Positions 1 to 9,540 of a stretch of 64,000 bases of DNA are shown in pieces (positions within the stretch are counted from its first letter, which is position 1; each line of letters opens with the position of its first letter). The notes below the pieces were generated by a model. The model was not told the DNA's origin, searched no databases, and saw only the letters and a program-made list of their open reading frames with translations. Both the position numbers and the translations under genes were made by a program. The stretch comes from Saprospiraceae bacterium (GTDB taxonomy: Bacteria; Bacteroidota; Bacteroidia; Chitinophagales; Saprospiraceae). The stretch lies in the NCBI GenBank assembly GCA_020627785.1, contig JAHDGF010000009.1:50329-114328 (forward strand), read 5' to 3'.

Positions 1-82
1 TGATATGGAGATTGAATTAAACTTATTGGGAAATTGAATAATGATGCTGCTCCGACGGTAGTATTACCCTTTTTTGAATCCC

Positions 83-688
83 TTATAAATTCACGGTAGA
101 AAGCGCAGCATTAATTGACTTGGTTAATTTTTTTCTTATTCTTCTTGAAGCCCTGAAGTCTGTGAATCCTCCAGAAAAATAATCAATGATAACTCCATCT
201 TGATCCAATATCAGCGTAGTGGGAAAACCAGATTTCATTTGAAATATATCAAAAATTAAATCAGGACGGTCTGCAATGATCTCAAACCCGAAAGTTCCTC
301 TCTTGGTTATGAATCGATTAATCGTCTTTTCTTTATCTGTAGCTACTGAAATGAATCTGACCGGCTGACCTTGGAAATCTTGACTCACTTCTAAAAGCCC
401 AGGCATTTCTGCGATACATGGTGGACAACTTGTAAACCAAAAATTCAAAACAGTAATCTCACCCAATAGATCATCGGAAGTTATGGAATCGCCATTTATC
501 TTCTGTGCTTTGAATTGTGGTGGCGTCAAACCAACATAACATTTGGGCTCATGTTTTATTCGATACCTTTCCTTTTTGAAATTTGCAGATTGGTAGCATT
601 GTTCAATGGTTTCACTGTACGTACCATCTTGACTAGAAGCAATTAAGATTGAGCCTAGAATTATAAATATAGTGGTATAGAATTTCAT
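83..688 (-). CDS. TlpA-like thioredoxin-fold protein, exported
   Basis: A 201-residue protein with an N-terminal signal peptide (about residues 1-19), followed by an AhpC/TSA-TlpA type thioredoxin fold. The redox motif CPPC sits at residues 88-91 in the context NFWFTSCPPC, and the cis-proline stretch GFPTT lies near residue 156. TlpA/ResA-family proteins reduce or isomerise disulfides outside the cytoplasm, for example during cytochrome c maturation. The specific partner here cannot be read from the sequence. A segment with two further cysteines (C31 and C50) precedes the fold and is not part of the core family. The gene stands alone on the minus strand with about 95 bp to its upstream neighbour. 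Family assignment is firm, substrate unknown. Confidence 0.88.
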   Translation of the reverse strand: MKFYTTIFIILGSILIASSQDGTYSETIEQCYQSANFKKERYRIKHEPKCYVGLTPPQFKAQKINGDSITSDDLLGEITVLNFWFTSCPPCIAEMPGLLEVSQDFQGQPVRFISVATDKEKTINRFITKRGTFGFEIIADRPDLIFDIFQMKSGFPTTLILDQDGVIIDYFSGGFTDFRASRRIRKKLTKSINAALSTVNL

Positions 689-782
689 TTCTGTGTGAAG
701 ACCAATTTTCCTTCAAATTAATAATAACCAGCGACTCTCCGTATTTATTAACAATAACTTTTAGCTGTGCTTTAACGGTTCG

Positions 783-1529
783 TTACTTTATTTGGACCAT
801 TCTGAATCCTTCCCTAAGGTGGAAATCAGGTTTACTAACTTCAAAATCGTTCCAACTAATCCACCTCACCTTTTCTTCTTTCTTTTGTCTGTAGTATTCC
901 GCTCGATGAACACCTATCAACATGCTCCCATTGTGAAGTATGTCTAGTTCTTTCAATACCTCTAGCTTTATTCTTCCTTCGACTGCGTATCCTTTCCGGG
1001 ACCCTTTTATTTTAAAATCATCTGAGCTAAATTCAGGAAACTCCCATCCTTCCTCAAATTTGCGATACCCATTAGACTTAAAGGATATAAATCGTTCGCA
1101 GGCATCCATTTCTATTCCATAATAAGTTGATAATGAATCATTACTTGCAAAAAATAGCTCAACGCGATCCGATCCTTCGACTGCTTTGGTGTTCTCCTTG
1201 TTATCGTAGCAGATCACTTGAGAATCTTTCACCTTGAAATAGAAATTAAAATGGGTTGAATCACAAAAAGACTTAAATGTAGTGGCAGGTACTTGAAGGG
1301 TGTCCCAAGGACTTATAAACTTCTCAAATGTTTTTGACTTGTTCCAAATGGCCTCTTTTGCCTTACCGTCAATGGTAATACCAACCTCATGTCTTGGAAT
1401 GACATAGGCTTTTGGCTGTAAACCTAGCAGCCAGAGTAGAAAGACGATGGCCATGGAAAGTTTGTTCACCTTCCTAAGATAAGTGTTAAGATTTAAGCAA
1501 ACAATTAATTTTTGGAAGAATGTCCTCAC
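783..1529 (-). CDS. CBM9-like carbohydrate-binding domain protein, exported
   Basis: A 248-residue protein. After a hydrophobic signal or anchor segment (residues 26-42) the remainder resembles the CBM9-like beta-sandwich found in many Bacteroidota: a start IDGKAKEAIWNKS, then FYFKVKDS, then a central DRVELFF block. The reading frame opens with GTG overlapping the stop of the upstream DUF2905 gene by 4 bp. An ATG at 1454, just before the hydrophobic core, is an alternative start. The GTG start keeps the basic n-region RKVNK and gives translational coupling, so I prefer it. Stand-alone CBM9-like proteins of this size usually have no known enzyme activity; a role in sugar or glycan binding at the cell surface or in the periplasm is an inference. 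Confidence 0.72.
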   Translation of the reverse strand: MRTFFQKLIVCLNLNTYLRKVNKLSMAIVFLLWLLGLQPKAYVIPRHEVGITIDGKAKEAIWNKSKTFEKFISPWDTLQVPATTFKSFCDSTHFNFYFKVKDSQVICYDNKENTKAVEGSDRVELFFASNDSLSTYYGIEMDACERFISFKSNGYRKFEEGWEFPEFSSDDFKIKGSRKGYAVEGRIKLEVLKELDILHNGSMLIGVHRAEYYRQKKEEKVRWISWNDFEVSKPDFHLREGFRMVQIK

Positions 1530-1795
1530 CGGAAAAAACGTAAAACCATATTTGCCGCAAGGCTAATCAATATCATGGTGGTAATCGGAAAGTAGAATCC
1601 ACCATTTTCCCTTTCTATTCTAATGTCTCCAGGGAGATTACCTACCCATTTAAAGGCATTCGGAAAAAAGTATAAAATAACCCCAATCATTACGATCAGA
1701 ATACCTATACCTATGATTAATTTTGATGAATTCAAGCGATTGGATGTGAAATAGAGAGAGGGAACAATGTCTTGCTCCCTCTCGCAAGTAGACAT
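1526..1795 (-). CDS. DUF2905 family small membrane protein
   Basis: An 89-residue protein with two transmembrane segments (about residues 26-44 and 69-87) joined by the conserved DUF2905 loop GNLPGDIRIERENGGFYFP (residues 52-70). The family is usually about 70 residues and begins right before the first membrane helix, so roughly 24 N-terminal residues here are extra. They may be a real extension or reflect a start codon further downstream. It is the first gene of a two-gene unit with the CBM9-like gene, which overlaps it by 4 bp. The family function is unknown. Confidence 0.8.
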   Translation of the reverse strand: MSTCEREQDIVPSLYFTSNRLNSSKLIIGIGILIVMIGVILYFFPNAFKWVGNLPGDIRIERENGGFYFPITTMILISLAANMVLRFFR

Positions 1796-2051
1796 AATTT
1801 TGGTAATTATGCCTCACTTTAACTATTGCTTAAGAATATCAGCTAATGTAGATTCTTTTTGAGAAATATCAGAGCATAAAAGCCATTAATTTCAAAAAAA
1901 TAGTGGATTTTTTTTGACCGATAAATTTGGGAATTTCGGCTTTAGCCCAATAAAATTAGGGTTTTCACCTAAGTAGGCCACTTATCACAGCTTTTTCACT
2001 TTTTACAATAAATTTCCGAGGAGTAGGGTATTTCCTACCGGATAATGACCT

Positions 2052-3257
2052 TTATCGACCCTTAATTCGTGAGATTAGAAGTCCCATCATTTCTTTTTCA
2101 CCTCCCTCTGGCGGTCCTCCTTGAGCATCTTTCATTTCATAACTTCCATCCGAATTTTCAGTCAATTGGAACTTGAATATGAAATCATCCGGATCTTTTC
2201 CTTTCCCACTAAATGTACCAAACCGCAAATCATTGAATTGAAGCTTGTTTTCTGCTATTGGGGTGATATTGAAAAAATCATCTGAAAACCAACGCAAGGT
2301 TTTGATGGTCGGATCTTCGAGGCTAGTTAGTCTATCATGTTGCTTTTCGATGGCTGTAAATTCAATATCTGAGGTATCAAAAATTGAATATTGACCCTGA
2401 TAGTAAGTGTCATCAGATTCCACAGTCCCAGTCCAAAGCAAATTATTCAAGATGGTCGCATTTGTAATCAATCGATTGTATGCTATTCCTTGCCGCTCTA
2501 AGGATTCTTCAAAAACCTTATTGATGTGTTGTTTATTGAAAACGGTGAAGCACAGATATAAGGAACTAAGTCCAATCCCTAAAAAATTCCAAAATCTTCT
2601 TCGCTTATCATTCTTTGCAAATCTAGAGGCCGTGAATAAGCATAAAATAAAGGGTAGCGTATACATTGGATCAGCTACCGAGATTGTACCCCAAGAAACT
2701 CTATAATCTGTAAATGGTGCAAAAAGTTGCGTACCATACATGGTAAAACAATCGAGTATCGGATGAGTGAATAGTGACCAGAAAAACAACCACTGCCAGT
2801 CCCTTAGATTTGCTTCTGGTTTGTCAATTTCAACACCAATATATTTCCTCTTGAAATTTCTATACAACAAAAATCCAATGATAGGAATCATTAAGATTAG
2901 TGGCAACCAATTCCCGGGAACGACAATACTGAAAAACATTTGTACGATGAACCCTATGGCAATAGCTGCAATAACTTTGGTGAACATGGCAATCCAAGGA
3001 TGCAGACTGCTCTGATATAGACGATGGATCAACCATCCAAAGAACAAGGCACCAAAGATGCTAAAGAATATGGAATGACTGATTCCCCTGTGAAAGGCGA
3101 GGGCGTTTAAATCATCCATGAAAAGATTAGAAATGACATCTAAGTCAGGAATGGTTCCACCGATTGCTCCCCAAACCATTGCTCTATTCCCTATCTTTTT
3201 TCCCAGTACTACTTCTCCAGCAGCAGCTCCAAGAACAATCTGGGTTAACGAATCCAT
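2052..3257 (-). CDS. Membrane-bound metal-dependent hydrolase (YdjM/DUF457-like)
   Basis: A 401-residue protein of the membrane-bound metal-dependent hydrolase family (COG1988, LexA-regulated YdjM type). The N-terminus MDSLTQIVLGAAAGE, the PDLD motif (residues 37-40) and HRGxSHS (residues 56-62) are the family's metal-site signatures, and several transmembrane helices follow. A further conserved block, HPILDCFTMYGTQ, follows near residue 165. The last 150 residues are soluble and less conserved. The gene starts one base after the rnc stop, so it is probably translated from the same transcript (fabF-rnc-hydrolase). The true substrate of the family is not known. Confidence 0.85.
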   Translation of the reverse strand: MDSLTQIVLGAAAGEVVLGKKIGNRAMVWGAIGGTIPDLDVISNLFMDDLNALAFHRGISHSIFFSIFGALFFGWLIHRLYQSSLHPWIAMFTKVIAAIAIGFIVQMFFSIVVPGNWLPLILMIPIIGFLLYRNFKRKYIGVEIDKPEANLRDWQWLFFWSLFTHPILDCFTMYGTQLFAPFTDYRVSWGTISVADPMYTLPFILCLFTASRFAKNDKRRRFWNFLGIGLSSLYLCFTVFNKQHINKVFEESLERQGIAYNRLITNATILNNLLWTGTVESDDTYYQGQYSIFDTSDIEFTAIEKQHDRLTSLEDPTIKTLRWFSDDFFNITPIAENKLQFNDLRFGTFSGKGKDPDDFIFKFQLTENSDGSYEMKDAQGGPPEGGEKEMMGLLISRIKGR

Positions 3258-3980
3258 TTATATTTCTTTGATGTTCAGTTTCTTAAGAACAAGGGAAGAG
3301 GCAGTTTGTTCCGCGCTTTTCTTATTAAAGTCCTCAGCAAAGGCTATTTGCTTACCATTGATGTTTACGCCTACTTTAAATCTATCGCGCTTATTAAGTT
3401 TGGTCTTAGAAAGTAACTTGTATTCAACTTCGTTTCCATGTTTTTGAGACCACTCAAGAAGTAAACTTTTATAGTTGTCATCTAAAACCTCTAACTCATG
3501 AACATCTAAATGCTGCATGAGAATGTGTTCAATTACATAGTTTCTAGTCTTAGAATAACCATATTCAATATATATCGCCCCGACCAAGGCCTCCAATGCA
3601 TTCCCTAGCATCGACTGACTCATAATTCCTTGCGAATACTCAGACAATATCATGTCTAAGCCCATGCTCTCCGCGACCTTATTCAAGGTCTTCCTTTTGA
3701 CAATCTTGGATCGCATCTTGGTCAAGAAACCTTCTTTCTGCGTAGGATATTTTTTAAAAAGGTATTCAGCTACAATGGTGGACAGGATGGCATCTCCAAG
3801 ATACTCCAAGCGTTCATTGTTACTAGTATCAACACGCATGTTCTGACTATTCATTGACTTGTGATAAAAAGCCAATTTGAATAAGGTTAGATTCCTTGGT
3901 ACAAAGCCAAGGACGTCCTTGAACTTGCGCGCAAGTCTGCGTTGATCTGAAATGTAATAATTATAAAATCTTTTGATCAC
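3258..3980 (-). CDS. rnc: Ribonuclease III
   Basis: A 240-residue double-strand-specific endoribonuclease that processes rRNA precursors and structured mRNAs. The RNase III signature ERLEYLGDAIL gives catalytic Glu56 and Asp63. The second acidic motif, GNALEALVGAIY, supplies Glu130. The position equivalent to Asp114 of the E. coli enzyme is Asn127; I recall this in other Bacteroidota, so it need not mean loss of activity. A double-stranded RNA-binding domain occupies about residues 168-235. The gene lies 7 bp downstream of fabF and is followed immediately by the hydrolase gene, the common acpP-fabF-rnc order. Confidence 0.97.
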   Translation of the reverse strand: MIKRFYNYYISDQRRLARKFKDVLGFVPRNLTLFKLAFYHKSMNSQNMRVDTSNNERLEYLGDAILSTIVAEYLFKKYPTQKEGFLTKMRSKIVKRKTLNKVAESMGLDMILSEYSQGIMSQSMLGNALEALVGAIYIEYGYSKTRNYVIEHILMQHLDVHELEVLDDNYKSLLLEWSQKHGNEVEYKLLSKTKLNKRDRFKVGVNINGKQIAFAEDFNKKSAEQTASSLVLKKLNIKEI

Positions 3981-3987
3981 AATTCTT

Positions 3988-5232
3988 TCACACGAATTTT
4001 TTCATGATAATGGTCGAATTATGACCTCCAAAACCAAATGTATTGCTCACAACAACATCCACTTTGCGAGACTGCGCTTCATTAAAAGTAAAATTCAACT
4101 TAGGGTCAAAAGCTGGATCATCATTGAAGTGATTGATCGTCGGAGGAATCGCTTGCTCATTTAAAGCGACTATTCCAGCGATGGCTTCAATCGCTCCAGC
4201 TGCTCCTAACAAGTGGCCGGTCATTGATTTTGTCGAACTGATATTGAGCGAGTAAGCATGATCTTCAAATATTGCTTTGATCGCTTTTGTTTCAGCTATA
4301 TCTCCTAATGGAGTTGAAGTCCCGTGGACATTAATGTAATCTATTTGGTCAGGATTCAACCCAGCATCTGCAAGGGCGAGTTTCATGACACTGATGGCTC
4401 CTCGTCCTTCTGGATGTGGAGCAGTGATGTGATGTGCATCTGCAGTCATACCTATCCCGACAATTTCTGCAAGTATATTGGCTCCTCGCTTTTTTGCGTG
4501 TTCCAATTCTTCTATAATCAAAGCAGCTCCACCTTCTCCCAGTACAAATCCATCTCTTTCTGCATCAAATGGTCTAGAAGCCGTTGCTGGATCATCATTT
4601 CTTTGGGATAATGCTTTCATGGAAGAAAATCCTCCAATCCCAGCTTTGGTAACAGCAGCCTCTGATCCACCGCATATCATTACATCAGCTCGGTTCCATC
4701 GAATGTAATCGAAGGCAGCAGATATAGAATGTGTGGATGAAGCACAAGCAGAAACAGTTGTATAGTTTATGCCTCTAAATCCGTATTTAATGGAAATATG
4801 ACCAGGAGCTATATCAGCAATTAGTTTTGGTATAAGGAAAGGACTGTACTTAGGTGCTCCTTCTCTGTGAGCAGCCTCTGTAATATCTGCTTCAATTGTT
4901 TCAAATCCTCCGATCCCTGATCCCCAGATTACTCCTGCTCGATCCAGGTTTATTTTTTCAGGATCGATGCCACTATTGGCCATGGCCTCATCTGAAACGA
5001 CCATCGCAAATTGACTGAATGGATCCATTCGTCGAGCCTCTCTCCGGTGAATAAAATCTTCGACATTAAAGTTTTTAACCTCGCATGCGAAGTTAGTTTT
5101 GAAAAGACTTGCGTCAAATCTTGTTATTCCTGCAGCCCCACTTTTACCTTCAAGTAAGTTTTTAGAATATTCCTCAGCGGTATTTCCAATGGGTGTAAGC
5201 GCGCCGATGCCTGTGACAACTACTCTTCTCAT
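3988..5232 (-). CDS. fabF: 3-oxoacyl-[acyl-carrier-protein] synthase II
   Basis: A 414-residue beta-ketoacyl-ACP synthase that condenses malonyl-ACP with acyl-ACP in fatty acid elongation. The thiolase-fold active site is complete: nucleophile Cys163 in SACASS, the first histidine in NVHGTSTPLGD, and the second in TGHLLGAAG. Length and motifs match FabF closely throughout. It is the second gene of the acpP-fabF-rnc cluster on the minus strand. A 179-bp gap with a strong hairpin separates it from acpP, so it may be expressed at a lower level than acpP by partial termination or from its own promoter. Confidence 0.97.
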   Translation of the reverse strand: MRRVVVTGIGALTPIGNTAEEYSKNLLEGKSGAAGITRFDASLFKTNFACEVKNFNVEDFIHRREARRMDPFSQFAMVVSDEAMANSGIDPEKINLDRAGVIWGSGIGGFETIEADITEAAHREGAPKYSPFLIPKLIADIAPGHISIKYGFRGINYTTVSACASSTHSISAAFDYIRWNRADVMICGGSEAAVTKAGIGGFSSMKALSQRNDDPATASRPFDAERDGFVLGEGGAALIIEELEHAKKRGANILAEIVGIGMTADAHHITAPHPEGRGAISVMKLALADAGLNPDQIDYINVHGTSTPLGDIAETKAIKAIFEDHAYSLNISSTKSMTGHLLGAAGAIEAIAGIVALNEQAIPPTINHFNDDPAFDPKLNFTFNEAQSRKVDVVVSNTFGFGGHNSTIIMKKFV

Positions 5233-5352
5233 GCAACAAAATTAATTTTTTTTATTGAATTTCAGGCCTTTATCACTAATTGAAGGCCTTTTTATCACCA
5301 CCCTCTGTATGACTATTATGGATGATTTTTTTCTGCTAAGAATAGCAGAGGG

Positions 5353-5390
5353 GCAAAAAAAATCCACATGAGCTTACACACATGTGGATT
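5353..5390 (-). terminator. Hairpin terminator/attenuator between acpP and fabF
   Basis: A perfect 10-bp inverted repeat (5361-5370 with 5381-5390, loop 5371-5380). Read on the minus strand, the stem is followed directly by a run of eight T (5353-5360 is mostly A on the plus strand). This is a Rho-independent terminator shape placed after acpP and ahead of fabF, which would let acpP be transcribed in excess of fabF. A weaker GGCCTT inverted repeat (5264-5270 with 5283-5289) lies nearer fabF. Confidence 0.75.
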
Positions 5391-5411
5391 CTTTTGTTTT
5401 TGGTGTTTTGT

Positions 5412-5645
5412 CTATTTGTTAGACTCTAAAAATCCAACAGCTTGACCTACTGTAGTTATTTTTTCTGCTTCTTCATCTGGAATAGAAATATTAAATTCCT
5501 TTTCAAATTCCATGATTAATTCAACTGTATCCAAAGAATCAGCTCCTAAATCATTTGTGAAGCTTGCCTCATCTGTAACCTCTCCTGCGTCTACTCCTAA
5601 TTTGTCTACGATGATTTGCTTTACTTTTTCTGAAATGCTCGACAT
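5412..5645 (-). CDS. acpP: Acyl carrier protein
   Basis: A 77-residue acidic acyl carrier protein. The 4'-phosphopantetheine attachment serine is Ser37 in the motif GADSLD, followed by the recognition helix TVELIMEFE. It carries growing acyl chains in fatty acid synthesis and works with FabF encoded downstream. The length and the glutamate/aspartate-rich helices are typical. An intrinsic terminator-like hairpin follows the stop. Confidence 0.97.
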   Translation of the reverse strand: MSSISEKVKQIIVDKLGVDAGEVTDEASFTNDLGADSLDTVELIMEFEKEFNISIPDEEAEKITTVGQAVGFLESNK

Positions 5646-5830
5646 AATTGTGCTATTTGTTAGTAATCGGGCGCAAATTAAGTTAATAGTCTGCGCAATT
5701 CAAATTAATAAATCAACTTTTCTTGGTAGTTAGTTCCTTTATTTAAACTTATTTATATCAATAACTTTAAAGATTTACTGATAACTTTAGGATTCTCTTT
5801 GTGTTAACCTTACAATAAGTATCATAGAAT

Positions 5831-7270
5831 TTGAAAATAAACGAACGAAAACACCAGAAAACAAAAATTATCGCAACCCTTGGGCCTGCTTGCTCTGAAA
5901 CTGAAATCCTAGAAGGAATGTTTCATGCAGGAGTCGATGTTTTTAGGCTTAATTTTTCTCATGGAGATCATGAAGCCCACCTTAGCACGATTAATAAAAT
6001 CATGCTTATCAATGAAAAATACAACATCAACGTAGGCATCTTAGCTGATCTCCAAGGACCCAAGTTACGAGTCGGAGAGATCGAAAATAATGGAATACAA
6101 TTGGACAAAGGTGACCTGATTACTTTTGTAAATACTCCATGCGTCGGTACCAAAGAGGCAATTTATATGTCTTATGAGAATTTTGCCGAGGATGTTACGA
6201 AAGGTGAAAAGGTATTGATTGACGACGGCAAACTTGTATTAGAAGTTGAAAATACCAACAAAAAAGATAGAGTAACCTTGAAAGTGGTCTACGGAGGCAT
6301 TCTCTCCAGTAGAAAAGGAGTGAATCTTCCCGATACTAAAATATCCTTACCTAGTCTTACTGAAAAAGATCTTAAAGATTTAGAATTTATTTTGACACAA
6401 CCCGTCAATTGGATTGCACTTTCATTTGTAAGGTCCGGTGAAGAAATCACAGCATTAAAAGAAAAAATTAGCGCTGCTGGTCACTTTGCAAAAGTGATTG
6501 CTAAAGTAGAAAAGCCTGAAGCAGTTGCTGATATCAAGAATATCATCAAAGCAACCGATGCAGTGATGATCGCCAGAGGAGATCTCGGTGTTGAAGTTGC
6601 CATGGAACTTCTCCCAGCCATTCAGAAAGATGTAATCGCAAGATGTATTAAGGCCGGTAGGCCTGTAATTGTGGCTACCCAGATGATGGAAAGTATGATC
6701 ACGAATCCATCTCCAACCAGAGCTGAAATTACTGATGTGGCCAATGCGGTCCTTGATGGAGCAGATGCAGTCATGTTATCTGGTGAAACCTCAGTAGGTA
6801 AACACCCAATTGGGGTAGTGACAGCCATGAGTAAAATCATCGAACAAGCAGAAAAACATTACGAACTAAATAGTAAAAGACCTAAAGCCAAAAAGGAATC
6901 TGAAACATATTATTCAGATACCATTTGCTTCAGTGCAGCTAAACTGGCTGAAGATATCGGAGCAAAAGCCATCTTAGGAATTACAGTTTCTGGTCATACA
7001 GCCTTTAAAGTGTCTAGCTATAGACCAAACAGTGACATTTTTATATTCTCTTCCGTCAAACAAATGTTGGGGACGATGAACCTTATTTGGGGAGTTCGTA
7101 CCTTCTTTTACGACAAATTTTCGTCTACAGATGAAACAATAACCGATCTTTCTGAAATTTTAAAGGGAGAAAAGTTGTTAGAGAAAGGTGATGTAGTGGT
7201 AAATACGGCCTCAATGCCTCTTCATAAGAGGTTTAGAACCAATACCTTGAAGATCACCATTGTGGATTAA
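5831..7270 (+). CDS. pyk: Pyruvate kinase
   Basis: A 479-residue pyruvate kinase, which converts phosphoenolpyruvate and ADP to pyruvate and ATP in the last step of glycolysis. Family blocks in order: KIIATLGPACSE at the N-terminus, FRLNFSHG, the active-site region AKVEKPEA followed by MIARGDLGVE, the ATQMMESM helix, and DGADAVMLSGETSVG. The C-terminal domain is standard length. The frame has no ATG before residue 30, so the TTG at 5831 is the only reasonable start; the conserved lysine-rich leader supports it. The gene is followed after 20 bp by a TPR gene on the same strand. Confidence 0.96.
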   Translation: MKINERKHQKTKIIATLGPACSETEILEGMFHAGVDVFRLNFSHGDHEAHLSTINKIMLINEKYNINVGILADLQGPKLRVGEIENNGIQLDKGDLITFVNTPCVGTKEAIYMSYENFAEDVTKGEKVLIDDGKLVLEVENTNKKDRVTLKVVYGGILSSRKGVNLPDTKISLPSLTEKDLKDLEFILTQPVNWIALSFVRSGEEITALKEKISAAGHFAKVIAKVEKPEAVADIKNIIKATDAVMIARGDLGVEVAMELLPAIQKDVIARCIKAGRPVIVATQMMESMITNPSPTRAEITDVANAVLDGADAVMLSGETSVGKHPIGVVTAMSKIIEQAEKHYELNSKRPKAKKESETYYSDTICFSAAKLAEDIGAKAILGITVSGHTAFKVSSYRPNSDIFIFSSVKQMLGTMNLIWGVRTFFYDKFSSTDETITDLSEILKGEKLLEKGDVVVNTASMPLHKRFRTNTLKITIVD

Positions 7271-7290
7271 CTGAATATTAAAAGGAACAA

Positions 7291-8781
7291 ATGCGGATAT
7301 TTTTACTGGGAGTAATCTTCATTCTCAGCCATCACTTTGCAGTGAATGCCCAACCTGGTATATATTCTGAAGACGATATGAAAATGCAAACCATTTTCAT
7401 GGATGCTCAGACTGCCAAGTATCAGGAAAAATATGAGGACCAGATAGCACTGCTAAATAGCCTTCTTGAATTAGATAGATCTTGTGATGCTTGCCATTAT
7501 GAAATTGCACTAGCTCAATTTGAATTGAAAGATTATGAAAAAGCTAGCAAGTCCATTGAAAAAGCAATCAGCGCTGACCCAACCAATTATGGTTACAATG
7601 AAGCTGCGATTGTTATCTGTAAAGAGAACCAAGAATATTCCAAGGCCCTCAAATATCTTCAAGCCATAATAAAGGAGTCTCCGACAGATGCACGTCTTCT
7701 GGAAAAAGCCGTCTTCCTAGCCAATGAAGATCAAAAATATGATAAGGCCTTGTCTTTTCTGGATGAACTTGATCGTTTATATGGTCCCTATGAAAGGACA
7801 ACAAAATGGAAATTAGACATCTTTGAAAAAACGAACAATCAAGCGGGGCAATTAGAAGCCGTTGAGAAATTAGTGAAGGAATTTCCAGACAATACCAGAT
7901 TCCTAAATAATCTAGCAGCGATGAATGCAGATTTCGGAAATACGAAAAAAGCAATGGAAATCTGGAAGCGAGTGATTGAAATTGAGCCTGACAATCCAGA
8001 TGCTAATTTTGCCATTCTAAGTTCAGATGTGGACAGTGGTTCTGATCAACAATTTCTAAGTGCAATCAAGCCACTTCTAGAAAGCAATTCAGTTTCCTTG
8101 GATGATAAGATTGGAGCACTTATTCCTTATGTTCAAAAAATGAATTCAGATGCCGCCGATCCTCAAAACATAGAACTTTTAAAAGTAACGGATAAGCTGG
8201 TCAGACAGTATCCCAACGAAGCCAAAGTTTTTGCTCTTAGAGGTGACGTTTTTTATTATTTAAAAAATTACACGGAAGCAGACATGGATTATGGAAAAAC
8301 ACTTTCTATGAATAAGGGCATAAAAGATGTTTGGTTTCAGAAAATGATTAATGAGATTCAGTTGAATGACTACCAAGCCTTACTCCAGACCAGTAATGCT
8401 GCCATTGATTATTTTCCACTACAGTTTGAACCATATTTCTACAATACCATAGCACTGTTAAAGGCGAAAAAGTTTTCTCTAGCCGATCAGCAATTGGAAG
8501 AGGCCAGTTTTATTGCAGCTAAGAATCCGCTTTCGCAAATGAAGATTTCTATTCTGCAAGCAATGAAATCTTTTCATGAATCTAACTATGGTGAAACCTT
8601 AGATCTTTTATCTGATCATTCCAATACACAAGACTTTATCCTTCAAGAATTGTTGGGTGACGCTTACGCAAATCAGGGAGAAATAAAAAAAGCAGTAACT
8701 GCATGGAACAAAGCCAAAAGTAGTGGTGGAGGTTCCCAAATACTTTTAAAGAAAATAAGTGAGGAGAAGTACATCAACTAG
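7291..8781 (+). CDS. Tetratricopeptide repeat protein, exported
   Basis: A 496-residue protein with a signal peptide (about residues 1-20, ending VNAQ) and a body made of degenerate TPR helix pairs. Clear units include YEIALAQFELKDYEKASKSIEKAI and FLNNLAAMNADFGNTKKAMEIW. No enzymatic motif is visible, so a scaffold or envelope-assembly role is inferred. It sits 20 bp after pyk and overlaps the DUF4292 lipoprotein gene by 23 bp. TPR-DUF4292 pairs are common in Bacteroidota, where an M23 peptidase gene often follows; here hflX follows instead. Confidence 0.88.
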   Translation: MRIFLLGVIFILSHHFAVNAQPGIYSEDDMKMQTIFMDAQTAKYQEKYEDQIALLNSLLELDRSCDACHYEIALAQFELKDYEKASKSIEKAISADPTNYGYNEAAIVICKENQEYSKALKYLQAIIKESPTDARLLEKAVFLANEDQKYDKALSFLDELDRLYGPYERTTKWKLDIFEKTNNQAGQLEAVEKLVKEFPDNTRFLNNLAAMNADFGNTKKAMEIWKRVIEIEPDNPDANFAILSSDVDSGSDQQFLSAIKPLLESNSVSLDDKIGALIPYVQKMNSDAADPQNIELLKVTDKLVRQYPNEAKVFALRGDVFYYLKNYTEADMDYGKTLSMNKGIKDVWFQKMINEIQLNDYQALLQTSNAAIDYFPLQFEPYFYNTIALLKAKKFSLADQQLEEASFIAAKNPLSQMKISILQAMKSFHESNYGETLDLLSDHSNTQDFILQELLGDAYANQGEIKKAVTAWNKAKSSGGGSQILLKKISEEKYIN

Positions 8782-9535
8782 ATCTCTAGGTCTGCTCTTA
8801 CTAGTTCTAATATCATTTGGTTGTAAAACCAAAAAGAAAACAACGAATGATGTTTTAAAGACAATGGATGCTCCAGCCGTACTTGCCATGATTCATAATC
8901 AAAATTTAGATTATGAATTCTTGGAGGCTTCCGGCACGGCCATTGTGAAAAGCCCTCAACTGAACGTTACTGGTAATTTTCTATTACGTTTAGAAAAAGA
9001 TAAAACCGTCTGGATGCGCGTCCAAAAATTTGGCTTCGAAGCAGTAAGGATGATCATTAAAGATGACACACTTTCTCTCCTTAGTCGCTTAGATAAAACC
9101 TACCAACAAATGTCCTTAAAAGAGGCATCTAAATTAACCCACCTCCGATTAAGTCAAGAACAAATTGTTGATATGATGGCTGGTTGTGCCATCACGGAGG
9201 ATGCCAATTTTATTTCTTTAAATCAAGACAGCCTTTTGTATTCGTACAAGCTTGGCTTTGATGATTTTTATGCAACGCATACAATGGACCTTAGCACAGA
9301 ATTGGTGGTGAACTCTGAATTTATGGATATGAGTGAACGGACACTTTCTGTGGACCACTCTGACTTTAATTATGTTGATTCCCTACAATTGTCTAGCTAT
9401 GAAAGACGATTTGAAATTTCAGGCGTTGACGAACTTGGTGAATCATCCATTACTTTGAAATTTAAAGAAATCGAACTTACAAATACGCTAAGTTTTCCGT
9501 TTGAGATACCTTCACACTACACTAGAACATATTAG
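8759..9535 (+). CDS. DUF4292 family lipoprotein
   Basis: A 258-residue lipoprotein of the DUF4292 family, which has a LolA/LolB-like half-barrel fold. The lipobox ISFGC places the lipidated cysteine at about residue 22, after a short hydrophobic signal. The conserved block KDKTVWMRVQKFGFEAVRMI lies in the first third. The only start that retains the signal peptide is the GTG at 8759, inside the end of the upstream TPR gene (23-bp overlap), which implies translational coupling. Similarity to LolB suggests lipoprotein or lipid handling at the outer membrane, but this is unproven. Confidence 0.85.
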   Translation: MRRSTSTRSLGLLLLVLISFGCKTKKKTTNDVLKTMDAPAVLAMIHNQNLDYEFLEASGTAIVKSPQLNVTGNFLLRLEKDKTVWMRVQKFGFEAVRMIIKDDTLSLLSRLDKTYQQMSLKEASKLTHLRLSQEQIVDMMAGCAITEDANFISLNQDSLLYSYKLGFDDFYATHTMDLSTELVVNSEFMDMSERTLSVDHSDFNYVDSLQLSSYERRFEISGVDELGESSITLKFKEIELTNTLSFPFEIPSHYTRTY

Positions 9536-9540
9536 ATACA

